Positions 12,601 to 22,100 of a stretch of 64,000 nucleotides of DNA are shown here, piece after piece. Origin of the DNA: Cognatiluteimonas lumbrici (lineage in GTDB: Bacteria; Pseudomonadota; Gammaproteobacteria; Xanthomonadales; Xanthomonadaceae); assembly GCF_006476065.1 (NCBI RefSeq), contig NZ_ML636798.1, forward strand, positions 1,036,906-1,100,905. The letters are read 5' to 3'. A model generated the notes under the pieces. It had not been told where the DNA came from, did no database searches, and worked only from the letters and a program-made list of their open reading frames with translations. Both the position numbers and the translations under genes were made by a program. The first letter of the stretch is position 1. Every line of letters starts with the position of its first letter.

Positions 12601-13536
12601 CGAGGTCTCGGCGACGTTGGTGGCGAGCACGATGCGCCGCTGCGGCCCGGGATGGAACACCCGGTCCTGGTCGCGCGCCGACAGCCGCGCGTACAGCGGA
12701 AGCACTTCGGTGTGCCGGTACTTGCGCTGCTCCAGCGCCTGGTGGGCGTCGCGGATCTCCCGCTCGCCCGGCAGGAACACCAGGGTGTCGCCGACGGCCG
12801 CGCCGGCGCCCGGGCGCTCGCGCGCGATCTCGTCGCAGGCGGCGACCACGCCGTCGAGCACGCTGCGTTCGCCGTCCTGGTCGCCGTCGCCTTCCAGCGG
12901 CCGGTAGCGCACCTCGACCGGGAAGCCGCGCCCGGCGACCTCGACCACCGGCGCGCCGCCGAAGTGCTCGGCGAAGCGCGCGGTGTCGATGGTCGCGGAG
13001 GTGACGATCACCTTCAGGTCGCGGCGTTTCGGCAGCAGCCGCTTCAGGTAACCGAGCAGGAAGTCGATGTTGAGGCTGCGCTCGTGGGCCTCGTCCACGA
13101 TGATCGTGTCGTAGCGCGACAGCAGGCGGTCGCGCTGGATCTCCGCCAGCAGGATGCCGTCGGTCATGAACTTGACCACGGTTCGGGGCCCGACCTGGTC
13201 GTTGAAGCGCACCTGGTAGCCAACCGCGCCGCCCATCGGCACCTGCAGTTCTTCCGCCACCCGGCGCGCGACCGCCCGGGCCGCGATCCGCCGCGGCTGG
13301 GTGCAGCCGACCATGCCGCCGCTGCCGCGGCCGGCGGCCAGGCACAGCTTGGGCAGCTGGGTGGTTTTGCCCGAGCCGGTCTCGCCGGCCACCACCAGCA
13401 CCTGGTGCCGGCGCAGCAACGCGACGATCTCATCGGCCTTGGCGGCGATCGGCAGTTCGGCCGGGACCAGCGGCGCCGGCAGCGCGGGCGGCGGCGGCAT
13501 GGGGGCGTTCCGGATTGTCGGCTGGTTTCGCGGCAT
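9682..13536 (-). CDS. hrpA: ATP-dependent RNA helicase HrpA (DEAH box)
   Basis: A 1284-residue DEAH-box helicase, close to the roughly 1300 residues of E. coli HrpA. That protein unwinds RNA and has been tied to fimbrial mRNA processing and rescue of stalled ribosomes. Visible motifs are Walker A GETGSGKTTQ, DEAH in IIVDEAHERSLNIDF, SAT (VTSATID), and motif VI QRKGRCGRVAPG. The C-terminal half carries the OB-fold and DUF3418-like region of the family. Two starts are possible: ATG at 13536 or ATG at 13500 (MPPPPALP). The first is used here without strong ribosome-binding-site support. Its TAG stop lies inside a dispersed repeat. It is divergent from dps with 65 bases between. Confidence 0.95.
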   Translation of the reverse strand: MPRNQPTIRNAPMPPPPALPAPLVPAELPIAAKADEIVALLRRHQVLVVAGETGSGKTTQLPKLCLAAGRGSGGMVGCTQPRRIAARAVARRVAEELQVPMGGAVGYQVRFNDQVGPRTVVKFMTDGILLAEIQRDRLLSRYDTIIVDEAHERSLNIDFLLGYLKRLLPKRRDLKVIVTSATIDTARFAEHFGGAPVVEVAGRGFPVEVRYRPLEGDGDQDGERSVLDGVVAACDEIARERPGAGAAVGDTLVFLPGEREIRDAHQALEQRKYRHTEVLPLYARLSARDQDRVFHPGPQRRIVLATNVAETSLTVPRIHYVVDPGFARVKRYSPRQKLDRLHVEPISQASADQRKGRCGRVAPGTCIRLYAEADYLARPEYTDPEIRRASLAGVILRMLSLGLGAIEDFPFLEPPDPRAIADGWQTLSELGAVDERRRPTRTGRLMARMPIDVKLARMLVAAQQHGCLREMLVIASFLGIQDPRERPADQRAAADAAHAQFADPRSEFLGILRLWQAYADAHDELTQSQLRKWAAKHFLGFLRLREWRDLHRQLKLLCDEFGWDVGSRSASGAGNADRGDPEAADEWTGKAGRKRYVALHRALIAGLPTHVGNRLPGEKGRKGPVLYEGPRGRRFQLFPGSALARKPPPWVLSATLLDTERVWALTNAAIEPDWVISELPQLLARRRFDPRWSRSQGRVIGSEQVSLFGLVLAPKKPVHYGALYPEEARQIFVRDALLTGEIDTRSPFLKRNLATLAKAREEEAKQRRAGLVVDEDWQARWYLDRLPPEVHNVQALDAWYARLPAERKRALEWSREDLLAGDESDVALFPPYLALGDARLAVRYRFEPGAPDDGMTVVVPLHLLNVLDAARLSWLAPGFVADKAAALIRSLPKAQRRNFVPAPDFARAFAEAWPQPSADSIEGELARFLHKATGAPVAAPDFDAAAIEPHLHASLRLLDADGRSVLAESRDLPALRARFGERAAAAFARHAAQGMARTGLTAFPGEPIPESVPGAGGVPAYPALHDDGDSVSLAVHAEREAACRAHPGGVRRLLEIALTDRLKQARKQLPVQPKTALLYAAIEAAAPPGEARAGDSLRADLVDGAFAALAADGLGAIRDAAAFEQRRDAIGKALFPEATERLRQAETILGLVAGVRAALDARLVGWASGNLDDMQAQLAALVPPGFLREVPAHALAEYPRYLRALQLRAERALRDPMRDQARMLELKPFNDALAAAAEAGRLGDPEWQALRWDLEELRVSLFAQELGARGGVSLKKLAARLKTL

Positions 13537-13601
13537 TCATTTCCCGCCCACGCTGAACGGGGCTATTGTGGCAATTCCTTCCCCGACGGGAGTCGAACAG
13601 C

Positions 13602-14147
13602 ATGGCCAAGAAGAAAACCGCCGCCCGGACCCGCTCGACCAAGGCAACGCAGGCGGGCACCTCGTCCGCCCCTGCGATCGATATCGGGCTGACCACCGCC
13701 GAACGCAAGAAGATCGCCGACGGCCTGTCGCATTTCCTCGCCGACGCCTACACGCTCTACCTCAAGACCCACAGCTTCCACTGGAACGTCACCGGGCCGA
13801 TGTTCAACAGCCTGCACCTGATGTTCGAGACCCAGTACTCCGAGCAGTGGACCGCGCTCGACGAGATCGCCGAACGCATCCGTGCGCTCGGCTACAACGC
13901 GCCGGGGTCCTACCGCGAGTTCACCAAGCTCTCGTCGATCCCCGAGGAAGCCGGGCGTACCGAGGCTCCGGACTGGCGCGAGATGGTCCGCCAGCTCACC
14001 GTCGGCAACGAGGCCGTCTGCCGCACCGCCCGCCAGGTGCTGAAGACCGCAGAAGACGCAAGCGACGACCCGACCGTGGACCTGATGACCCAGCGCCTGC
14101 AGACCCACGAGAAGTACGCGTGGATGCTGCGCAGCCTGCTCGAGTAG
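13602..14147 (+). CDS. dps: Dps-family DNA-binding ferritin-like protein
   Basis: A 181-residue Dps, which forms a 12-subunit cage that oxidises and stores iron using peroxide and coats DNA in stress. The lysine/arginine-rich N-terminal tail (MAKKKTAARTRSTK) is the usual DNA-binding extension. The ferroxidase signature is clear: KTHSFHWNVTGPMF, then the second-helix residues of DEIAERIRALG. A GGAGTC Shine-Dalgarno lies ten bases before the ATG. The gene converges on the large DUF11 gene, and both end at a shared 12-bp palindrome (14163-14190). Confidence 0.95.
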   Translation: MAKKKTAARTRSTKATQAGTSSAPAIDIGLTTAERKKIADGLSHFLADAYTLYLKTHSFHWNVTGPMFNSLHLMFETQYSEQWTALDEIAERIRALGYNAPGSYREFTKLSSIPEEAGRTEAPDWREMVRQLTVGNEAVCRTARQVLKTAEDASDDPTVDLMTQRLQTHEKYAWMLRSLLE

Positions 14148-14161
14148 CAGCGGCCTCGACA

Positions 14162-14190
14162 TGTAGGAGCGGCGCTCGCGCCGCTCCTAC
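14162..14190. repeat. TGTAGGAGC-family palindromic repeat
   Basis: A perfect 12-bp inverted repeat, GTAGGAGCGGCG / CGCCGCTCCTAC, around a CTCG loop. It sits between convergent dps and the DUF11 gene. The TAG stop of the minus-strand gene (14189-14187) is part of the right arm. It could act as a bidirectional terminator or mRNA 3' protector, but there is no T-run. Confidence 0.88.
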
Positions 14191-17100
14191 TGGACCTTTA
14201 CCCTGAACTTCAGGGTGAACTGGCCGCCACCGCCTTCGAATGCACCCTTGGGATTGATGCGGATGGCGTCCACCGCGGGGTCGAAGCCCTCGGCGTCCGC
14301 GACCGGGACATAGTTCCAGGTGGTCCCGCCGTCGTTGGAGAACGCGATGTCGTCGGTGTTGCTGGCGAGGGAAGTGAACGTATAGCCCAATCCGCTTGGG
14401 CCGCCGCCTTCCGCGAACGACACGGGACCCGAGCCGGGGGTGTCGAAGTCCAGCCGCAGGGCCACGTTTTCCGGCAGGGCGTCGGTGACGAAGAGCGTGT
14501 CGGCGTCGATCGGGCCGACGGCCGGATTGATGACGGTGATCTGGTACTCGACCAATGCACCGGGAATCGCCTTGGGATTGTTGAACCCGTTGACCGGATC
14601 CCAGGCCACCGCACTGGCCTTGACGACGGTCAACGGGTCCATCCAGGTGTTCGTCCACACGCACGCCACCGCGCTGTCGTCGGGCATCGTGATGGACCGG
14701 CTGGCGCCCGTCCCGGTGACCGGGATCGCGCTGGAGTCGCTGGCCTTGGTGCAGGTCAATGCCTTGGCATAGTTGACCGAACTGCCGCTGGTGAAGGTTT
14801 CCGTGAGCGTCAGCGTTGCTCCTGGCGCCGCGGTCGCTTCCGCCGGCGTCGGCGGCGTCACGGGCGTCGTCACCACGGCGCTGCCGGCCGTGGCGCTGCT
14901 GCCGCCGGAAATGGCCAGGTCCACGGCATGGCCGTCGGCTGCGTTGACCCAAACCTTGGTCAGCGTGACCAGGCCATGCACGGTGGCATATGCGAGGCCT
15001 TCATGGGTGATGGCAGGATTGCCGCCGCCATCCACTTCCTCGCCTTCCACGGCCAGCACCTCGGCCGTCCAGCCGCCGATCCTCGGATTCCCCGGAATCA
15101 CGTAGGCGGTCTCGAAGAACTTTTCCGCGGCGGTGGAGTCGACCACGGCCATGGCCTCGCCGTCCTTCAGCACCGTGCCGCCGGCATCCTTGAGCGTGAG
15201 TTCGGCGCGGTTGATGTCGGCGGAGCCGAACGGATCGCTGACCTTCGTGCGCAGGTACAAGGTATCGCCCTGCACGTACTGCGACTTGGTCGCCATCGAT
15301 GGATAGGCCTCCGAAAAGACGCCCACGCTGTCGACGTTGATGACCGTGGAGGTATGGAAACTGGCGGTGGCGCGAGCCCCGTTGTACTGATAGACCTGCA
15401 CGTCCGCGTTGGTGCTGGTGCTGCTGATGCGAATCGCCAACGATTGGCCGGTTGTGAATTCAAGTGGCGTGGCGCCCGCGAGCGGGATGGTGAATGCGCG
15501 CGTTGCGACCGAGGTGCCGCTGATGACCTGTGATGCGCTCGTGCCGACGGGAATGCCGTCCCGCAGCAGCTCCACGGTGACCGTGGCGCTGGGATTCGGG
15601 ACCAGGAAACACCAGATTCCCGCGTTGCAGGTGGCGCTCGTCGGAAGGCTGACGGCAACTGTCCCGGGACGGGTGATCGCCAGGTTCTTCGCCAGCGCCG
15701 GAGCGAGCGTCCAGATGACCGCCCCGCTCCCGCCCGGCGTGACCGTCACTCCGGAGGTGGCGGAAGCTGCCGTCCGAACGCGGCTCAACGCCGGAGTGTC
15801 GTAAAGGTAGAGGACTTTCGTGCCTGCCTGCGGCTCGATGATCTGCGACTGCAGCACCACGACGGTCGGCGCCACCGGGTTGCCGGACGGCCCGCCCGGA
15901 TTGGAGATGGTGGCCGTGTTGTCGATGGTGGCGCCGGGAGCCACGTTGGCGACGGTGACGTCGAACACCACCTGTACGCTGGAGTTGGCCGGCACGGTGA
16001 TGCCGCTGACCGAAAGCTGGGTCGCGTTGGATGCATCGACACTGCCCGGCGGCAGGCTGACGACGGTCAGGTTGGTGGTATTCGCCGGCAGCGGGTCTGA
16101 GACGGAGACATTGGCGGCAGTCGCCCCCGCGGACTCCGTCAACGTGATCGTGTAGCGGAGCACGTCCCCGGGCGCTGCGTCGCCGCCGTTCAGATCGGTA
16201 ACGGACTTGGTCGAAGTCGACAGGTCCGGATGCAGCACGGTCGCCGTGTCCACGTTGCCCGGTTTCTGGAAGCCGCCGCCGATGCTGGAGTTGCCGACGG
16301 ACGCCTGGTTGTCCACGGAGCCCCCGACGGACCCGTCGACGTGGACCGTCAGCGTGATCGGCGCCATGTTGCCGCCGGCCGGGATCGCCGCGGTGCTGGT
16401 GCAGGTGACGTCCTGCCCGGCCGCCGAACAGGTCCACCCCGTGCCCGTCCCGGAAACGAACGTCAGGCCGGGAGCCAGCGTGTCCAGGACCGTGGTGGTG
16501 GTGCCGGCGGCGATCGCCCCGCCGGTGTTGCCGACGGTGAGCGTGTAGCTGTTGTCGCTGCCGGCGATGAAGTTGCCGGTGTGCGACTTGGTGATGTCCA
16601 GCGCCTTTGGCACGACCTCGAAGCTGGCGTTGCGGCTGTGGGTGATCGTGTTCTCCAGGCCCTCCGAGCCGGTCACCGTCGCGGTCCAGGTCCCGAAGCT
16701 CGGGCTGGCCGGGAGCGTGTAGGCGTACTCGAGGATCCGGTTGGGGACGCCGTTGCCCTCCGTGGGATTCGTCCGGGGAGTCAGGCTGACATTGTTGAGG
16801 ATCAGCGGCCCGCCGTCGGCGTCGGCCAGGGTCAGCCTGCTGTTGGCGGCCGAGACGTCGAAGCCGCCGAACGGATCGCTGATGTCGGCCCGGATGTAGA
16901 CGGTATCGCCGGGTTCCCAGTGCGTCTTTTGTGCGGTGGAGGGGTACTGCGCCGAGAAGAAGCCGATGTCGTCGACGTTGATGACGGTTGCGGCATCGAG
17001 ATTGACGAAGCTGTATTCGGAGCCGTCCCGCTCGATGAACTGGACCCGGCTGCTGTCGCGGTTGCGCACCCTGAGGATGATCTGGTCCCCGGCGTCGAAT

Positions 17101-19118
17101 TCCGTCCTGTCGAGCGTCAGGTTGAATGTGTGGGTCGTGTAACCGGCAGAGTTGAAGTTGATCTCGGCGCTGGCGCCGCTGATCGCGTTGCCGGTGCTGT
17201 TCAGGAAAAGCTGGACACTCACCCTCCGCTGCTGCCCGGCGCCGCCTCCAGAGCGGCGGCCGCGCAAATCCACGCTGACGTTCGGGCTGTTCAACTCCAG
17301 GTCGCCCGCGAGCGCCGGCAACCGGAAATACTGGTACTGGCCATCGCCGCTGCCCCAGGTCATCGTGTTGTTCGTCGACGGCCTGGTGCGGGTCAAGCTC
17401 AGGTTTCCGTTGACGGGACCAGTGAGCAGGTACAGCTGCTTGTTGCCGCTCGACGGCATGGCCGACTGCGACACCGTGACGGGGGGCGCCGAGGGCGTGG
17501 CGCCCGTCCCCTCCGGGTCGCCGTTGGTGACCGTCGCGCCGTTCTCGATCAGCGTCCCCGGAGCGGTGCCGCCGGCGATCGTGACCCGGTAGACGATCGA
17601 CACGCTGCCGCCGGCGGGGATGCTGATCCCGCTCATGTCGATCCGGCCGGTGCCGTTGGCGCCGCCGCTCGCGGACGAGTTGTCGGTGATGCCGGCCGGC
17701 TTGCTGGTCACCGTCAGGTTGCCCACGTTGGCAGGCATGTCGTCGGTGACGGAGACGTTGGTGGCGGCGATGCCGGCGCTCTCGACCAGCGTGATCGTGT
17801 ACTCGAGCACGTCGCCGGGATTGGCATCGCCGCTGTTCCGGTCGAGGACGGTCTTGGTCGAGGTCGAGAGGTCGGAATGAAGGATGGCGGTCACGTCGCC
17901 GTCGGTGCTGGTGGCCGCGCCGGGGCAGACGCCGTTGTCGGGGACCTCGCAGACGTTGAAGACCAGGGTCGAGGTCGTCGGGTCGCTGATCTCCGCGGTA
18001 TTGGTCACGCTCGACGGCGCGTCGCTCGCGATGTCGACCGTGAGGTTGATGGGCGGGAACGTCCGCGAGAACGTGAGGTCCTGCAGCGCGATGGCGTCGC
18101 AGGTCACGACCTGGCCGACGTTCGAGCAGGTCCAGAAACCACCGCCGTCCGCCGAGACGTAGGTCAGGCCGACTGGCAGGGTGTCGACGACGCGCACGGG
18201 TTGCGGCTCGGTCGGCGGATTGATCTCGGGAGTGACCACCGTGTTGGCGGTCTCCAGCGTGTAGGTGCCGGTCCCGCCGGCCTTGAACTGGCCGACGTGG
18301 GACTTGACCAGGGAGAGGCCGATGGTGTGGTACTTGAGCCCGAAGAGCGCGCCCTGCAGGCCGTTGCCCGCCAACTGCGCCGTGACCGTGCCGGGGCTGT
18401 TGTCGGTGGTGAAGACGTAGCTGCCCACCCCTCCGCTCGAGCCGGCCACCACGCCGTCGATCGTGACGCTCTGGCTGCCTGTGCTGTTTCCCACCGCAGT
18501 GGCCGGGCTCAGCACGGGCATGTTGCGGCCCGGGTTGGAGATGCCGGGCGCACTCACCAGGGTCCAGGGTTCTCCGGTGGTGGTGAAAACCACCGATTCA
18601 CCGGAGTTGCTCGATTCGCCGTCCGCGGCAACGAACACGAAGGGCAGTTCGGTTGCGCCGTTGGCATGCAGCGTCAGGCCCGACAGCGTCACCGTGTTCT
18701 GCGGGCCGTTCTGGTTGTTCCTGTCCTGGTAGAGGATCGGTTCGCCGGGAATGTCGATGAAGGCACTGTTGCCGAACGCGGCACCGGTCCACGAGGGAAC
18801 CTCGACCGCCTCCATGATCGCGCCGGCCGGCGTCTGGTTGGTGATCCTGAGGTTGAAGGTGAGGTAGGCGCCGCCGCGCAGGTCCACCCGGAAGTCCTGG
18901 CCGGCTGCGTTCCTGGCCTGGGTCAGGTTCATTGGCGAAAAGTCGATCCAGCAATACGCGCCGTAGTCGACAGGGCCATCGACGCCCTTCGCATCGGCCG
19001 GGTAACAGGTGGTCGTCGTCTGCGCCCACGCCTGCTGTCCCAGCCCGGGCGCCAGCCAGCCCGCGATCACCAGGCCGAACGCGGCAAGCCACCGTATTCC
19101 ATGTCGACTGATCGCCAC
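14187..19118 (-). CDS. Large secreted DUF11-repeat surface protein
   Basis: About 1643 residues. A Sec signal peptide (hydrophobic stretch WLAAFGLVIAGWLAPGLG, cut near AWA-Q) is followed by an all-beta, Thr/Ser/Asn/Gly-rich exported region. DUF11/conserved-repeat domains recur, recognised by NTxTYTLxxxN-like strands, DxLPxGLTFVSGxG, WTCSxxGQxVTC disulfide pairs and PGxxxxNTAxVS endings. A module of about 550-570 residues is present twice (around 18300-16620 and 16590-14950). The C-terminus is another DUF11-like domain ending in FRVKVQ, without a sorting or barrel signal. The GTG at 19118 has AAGGGGG seven bases upstream and starts two bases past the preceding stop. An ATG at 19148 is the alternative. 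Function is unknown; adhesin or surface-fibre component is an inference. Confidence 0.85.
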   Translation of the reverse strand: MAISRHGIRWLAAFGLVIAGWLAPGLGQQAWAQTTTTCYPADAKGVDGPVDYGAYCWIDFSPMNLTQARNAAGQDFRVDLRGGAYLTFNLRITNQTPAGAIMEAVEVPSWTGAAFGNSAFIDIPGEPILYQDRNNQNGPQNTVTLSGLTLHANGATELPFVFVAADGESSNSGESVVFTTTGEPWTLVSAPGISNPGRNMPVLSPATAVGNSTGSQSVTIDGVVAGSSGGVGSYVFTTDNSPGTVTAQLAGNGLQGALFGLKYHTIGLSLVKSHVGQFKAGGTGTYTLETANTVVTPEINPPTEPQPVRVVDTLPVGLTYVSADGGGFWTCSNVGQVVTCDAIALQDLTFSRTFPPINLTVDIASDAPSSVTNTAEISDPTTSTLVFNVCEVPDNGVCPGAATSTDGDVTAILHSDLSTSTKTVLDRNSGDANPGDVLEYTITLVESAGIAATNVSVTDDMPANVGNLTVTSKPAGITDNSSASGGANGTGRIDMSGISIPAGGSVSIVYRVTIAGGTAPGTLIENGATVTNGDPEGTGATPSAPPVTVSQSAMPSSGNKQLYLLTGPVNGNLSLTRTRPSTNNTMTWGSGDGQYQYFRLPALAGDLELNSPNVSVDLRGRRSGGGAGQQRRVSVQLFLNSTGNAISGASAEINFNSAGYTTHTFNLTLDRTEFDAGDQIILRVRNRDSSRVQFIERDGSEYSFVNLDAATVINVDDIGFFSAQYPSTAQKTHWEPGDTVYIRADISDPFGGFDVSAANSRLTLADADGGPLILNNVSLTPRTNPTEGNGVPNRILEYAYTLPASPSFGTWTATVTGSEGLENTITHSRNASFEVVPKALDITKSHTGNFIAGSDNSYTLTVGNTGGAIAAGTTTTVLDTLAPGLTFVSGTGTGWTCSAAGQDVTCTSTAAIPAGGNMAPITLTVHVDGSVGGSVDNQASVGNSSIGGGFQKPGNVDTATVLHPDLSTSTKSVTDLNGGDAAPGDVLRYTITLTESAGATAANVSVSDPLPANTTNLTVVSLPPGSVDASNATQLSVSGITVPANSSVQVVFDVTVANVAPGATIDNTATISNPGGPSGNPVAPTVVVLQSQIIEPQAGTKVLYLYDTPALSRVRTAASATSGVTVTPGGSGAVIWTLAPALAKNLAITRPGTVAVSLPTSATCNAGIWCFLVPNPSATVTVELLRDGIPVGTSASQVISGTSVATRAFTIPLAGATPLEFTTGQSLAIRISSTSTNADVQVYQYNGARATASFHTSTVINVDSVGVFSEAYPSMATKSQYVQGDTLYLRTKVSDPFGSADINRAELTLKDAGGTVLKDGEAMAVVDSTAAEKFFETAYVIPGNPRIGGWTAEVLAVEGEEVDGGGNPAITHEGLAYATVHGLVTLTKVWVNAADGHAVDLAISGGSSATAGSAVVTTPVTPPTPAEATAAPGATLTLTETFTSGSSVNYAKALTCTKASDSSAIPVTGTGASRSITMPDDSAVACVWTNTWMDPLTVVKASAVAWDPVNGFNNPKAIPGALVEYQITVINPAVGPIDADTLFVTDALPENVALRLDFDTPGSGPVSFAEGGGPSGLGYTFTSLASNTDDIAFSNDGGTTWNYVPVADAEGFDPAVDAIRINPKGAFEGGGGQFTLKFRVKVQ

Positions 19119-19119
19119 C

Positions 19120-22100
19120 TTATGGCCCCCTTGCCGCGCCCACGCCATCGAGCCCGAACGTCCGCTGGTCGAACTTCAGCCGGAACACCAGGTACGCACC
19201 CTCGGCAGTGTAATGCGATGCTTCGAAGTCGCGGTCGCGGAACCCGCGCAGGTTGAAGCCGACGCTGACCCAGGCGTTCTCGAACGGGGTGAAGCCGACG
19301 CTCGGGCCGAACGCCCAGGCGTAGCTGTCCTGGCTCCAGGAGTGCAGCACGCTGGCGCGCAGGCCGATGTCCACGCTCGGGGTCACGTCGAAGCGCCACT
19401 CGGCACCGATGATGTCGGTGTATCCCGAATACTCCTCAGGGCCGAAGCTGTCCAGCACGTACTTCGAACCGTAGTAGAGCGACAGCTGGCTGCGCTGGTA
19501 CAGGTCGAACACGCCGGCGCCGTCCGGCTCGCCCTGCCACGCTTCGGAGACGTGGTTGAGCACGAAGTTGTTGACGATGCGCGACGAGCGGGCATCGCCG
19601 TTCGCGGCGATGGTGGCGTGGCCTAGGATGCTGCCGCCGGGGCCGCCGCGGACCTCGTCGAGGCGGAACTCGAGCTTGTTGAGCATGGACCAGTTGCTGC
19701 CTGGGGGACGATAGGCCCACGCAAGCTGCGCGTTCGCGAGCAACCCGGTGCTGCCGTCGTCGTTGTGCTGGGAGAACGCCTGGGCACTGGCCGAGAACGC
19801 GACGCCGTCCTGGATCTGGCGCAGGAACGCGGTCGTGAAGCCATAGCGGTCGTTGCTTTCGCCTTGGCGGCCCTCGGCGCGCGCGTTCCACATCCAGGCA
19901 CCGGCGCGGTAGGTCGCGCCACCGGAGAGCGCGACGAAATCCTCGGTGAGCGCTCCGCCATCGCGGATCCCGCCGGCCTGGATCGGCTGCGACGGATCCA
20001 CCACCAGCGGCTCGTCACCGGACTGGTTGAACGCCTGGCTGGAGTCCACGGCCACGTCGAAACTCAGGCGCTCGTTGAGCTGGAAGCGCTGGTTCAGGCC
20101 GAACAGGGCGAAGGTGCGCGGGCCGTACTCGCTGATCTCGCTCTTGTTGAGCGTGGTGGTCAACGTCGCATCCCGCCACGGCTTGGCCTCGAAGCCGACG
20201 CGCGTGGTCGAAGTGTCGCGGTCCTTGCCGTCGGTGAACTCCTGGGCCGCGAGCAGGCGGAACGCCTCTGTCACCCGGTAGGCCGCCGAGAGCTGGAGGC
20301 GCGTGGGGAAGTCGACGCTCTCGTTCTTGCCGCCGAGGCTCAGGTCGGCCTGCGCGCCGAGCTCCACCCGACCGTCGTCGAAGCTGCGCGTGGCGCCCAG
20401 GCTGAGCTGCCGGGATTCGGCGACGGTGCCGTCCGCTGCCTCGTCGCGGGCCAGCTGTACGCCGGCGCGCGCGGTCCACTCGCCGGCGCGGTAGGCGACG
20501 TCGACGCGGGCCGCGTCGCGCACCGCGCCGCTGGACAGCTGCTCCTGCCGGTAAACCTCGCCGCGGAGGGAGAAGTTGGCATCCAGTCGGTACTGGCCCT
20601 GCACGCCCGCCTTGGCCATGCCGGACTCGTAGCGGTTCTGCTGGCCCAGGCCGAAGCCCGGCGTCTGGCGGCGCAGGTAGGCGAGGAGATCGAGCCGCTC
20701 GCTGCGATGCTCCCACTCCAGCAGCCAGGCATTGCCGCTGCTGTCCGAAGCGGCGCGATCGGTGTCGCTCGTGGCCGCCTCGGCACGCAGTTCGTCGTGT
20801 TCGCCCAGGCGGAAGCGCGCGTCCACGCCCAGCAGCTGGCTGCGGGCCTCCATGTCCTCGTCGCGCAGGTAGGTGACGCCCGCGCGCAACCTGCCTTCCA
20901 TGGCCCGGATGCCGATCCGGCCGCCACCGTTGAGGAACTCCTCGCCGGTGCCGTGGGTTTCGTACTCGGCGACGATCCAGTTCGGATTGAAGTCGAAGTC
21001 GCGGCTGGCGATCGGCTCGCGGAAGAACAGCGTGCCGTTCGCGTAGTCGATGTCGTAATCGATGTGCCGGACCAGTTCCCTGGACGCGAGGATCTGCTCG
21101 CTGTGGTAGCGGTCGCGGGTCTCGATGCGGATCCGTTCGCTGTTCAGGACGATGTCCCGCTGGCGCAGGCGGTACAGCCCGGAGGTCCCGTCGCCCTGGA
21201 TCTCGTCGCGCACGTAGCTCTGCGCGGTATTGGCCGCGAAACCGTTGAATTCGACGAGTTGTCCGCGGTACTCGACCTTCATGCCGGTCAGCGTGCGCTG
21301 GTAGCGCGACAGCTCGTTGCCGTCCATGCCGCTCTGGAAATCGCCGAACAGGACGTAGAACTGCTCGCGTTCCAGCTTCAGGTACAGCTTGCGGGCGCTC
21401 GCGGCGTCGTATCCCTGGTGGGTGCCGTCGCCGTAGAGGGTGTAGTACGTCCCCGGATCGATGGTGGACAGCAGGCTCCGGCTGCCCAGGCGCGTGGCGT
21501 CCTTGTCGCTGTCGTAGGCCATCGTGAGCAGCCACTTGCCCAGCACCCGGCCCTTGGCGTAGAGCGACACCTGGCCGTCCCCGCGCACGCCGCTGCCGTC
21601 CTCGCCGCGCTGCAACGGCTGCATGTTGTCGCTGAGGGTTTCGTAGCCGACGCTGCCCTTGGCGAAACCGACGACGATCCAGTCGCGCGGCGCGGACTTC
21701 AGCCAGCCCTCGAGCTCCTGCCGCGTGCTGTTGGCCGAGTTCGAGCCGAAGTCGAACCCGAGGGTGAAGCTGCCGGCGACGCTGGTCGGCTCGAGTTCGA
21801 TGTAGGCGATGCCGTCGTCGCCCTCGATCCGCCAGGTCGGCGCGCTGCCTTGCGTGCCAAGGAACGCACGCCCCTGCTCCGCGCCAGCCGTGAACGCGGG
21901 GGCGTACGGGGGGGAGATGGTGTACTCGCCGCTGACGCCGGCGCGCACGGGGTGGCCGGTGCGGTCGAGCATCCGCACCGCGACCACCGGCTTGCGGATG
22001 CCGTCGGCGACCAGCAGCGACTGCGCGGGAACGAGTTCCGCCCTCGCGACGCTGTTGGAGAAGCGCACGGTCCGCTCGATCACCACGCGCGCGCCGGCGG

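Noticed and set aside
14187-19118. LPXTG sorting motif, autotransporter barrel or T9SS-type tail on the DUF11 protein
   Set aside because: The C-terminus is an ordinary beta domain ending FRVKVQ. No sorting motif, membrane segment or barrel is visible.
16230-19256. 1008-codon plus-strand open frame opposite the large DUF11 gene
   Set aside because: Composition is the antisense pattern (Val/Gly/Arg/Asp/His rich) with no start signals or domains. The opposite strand has signal peptide, repeats and a ribosome site.
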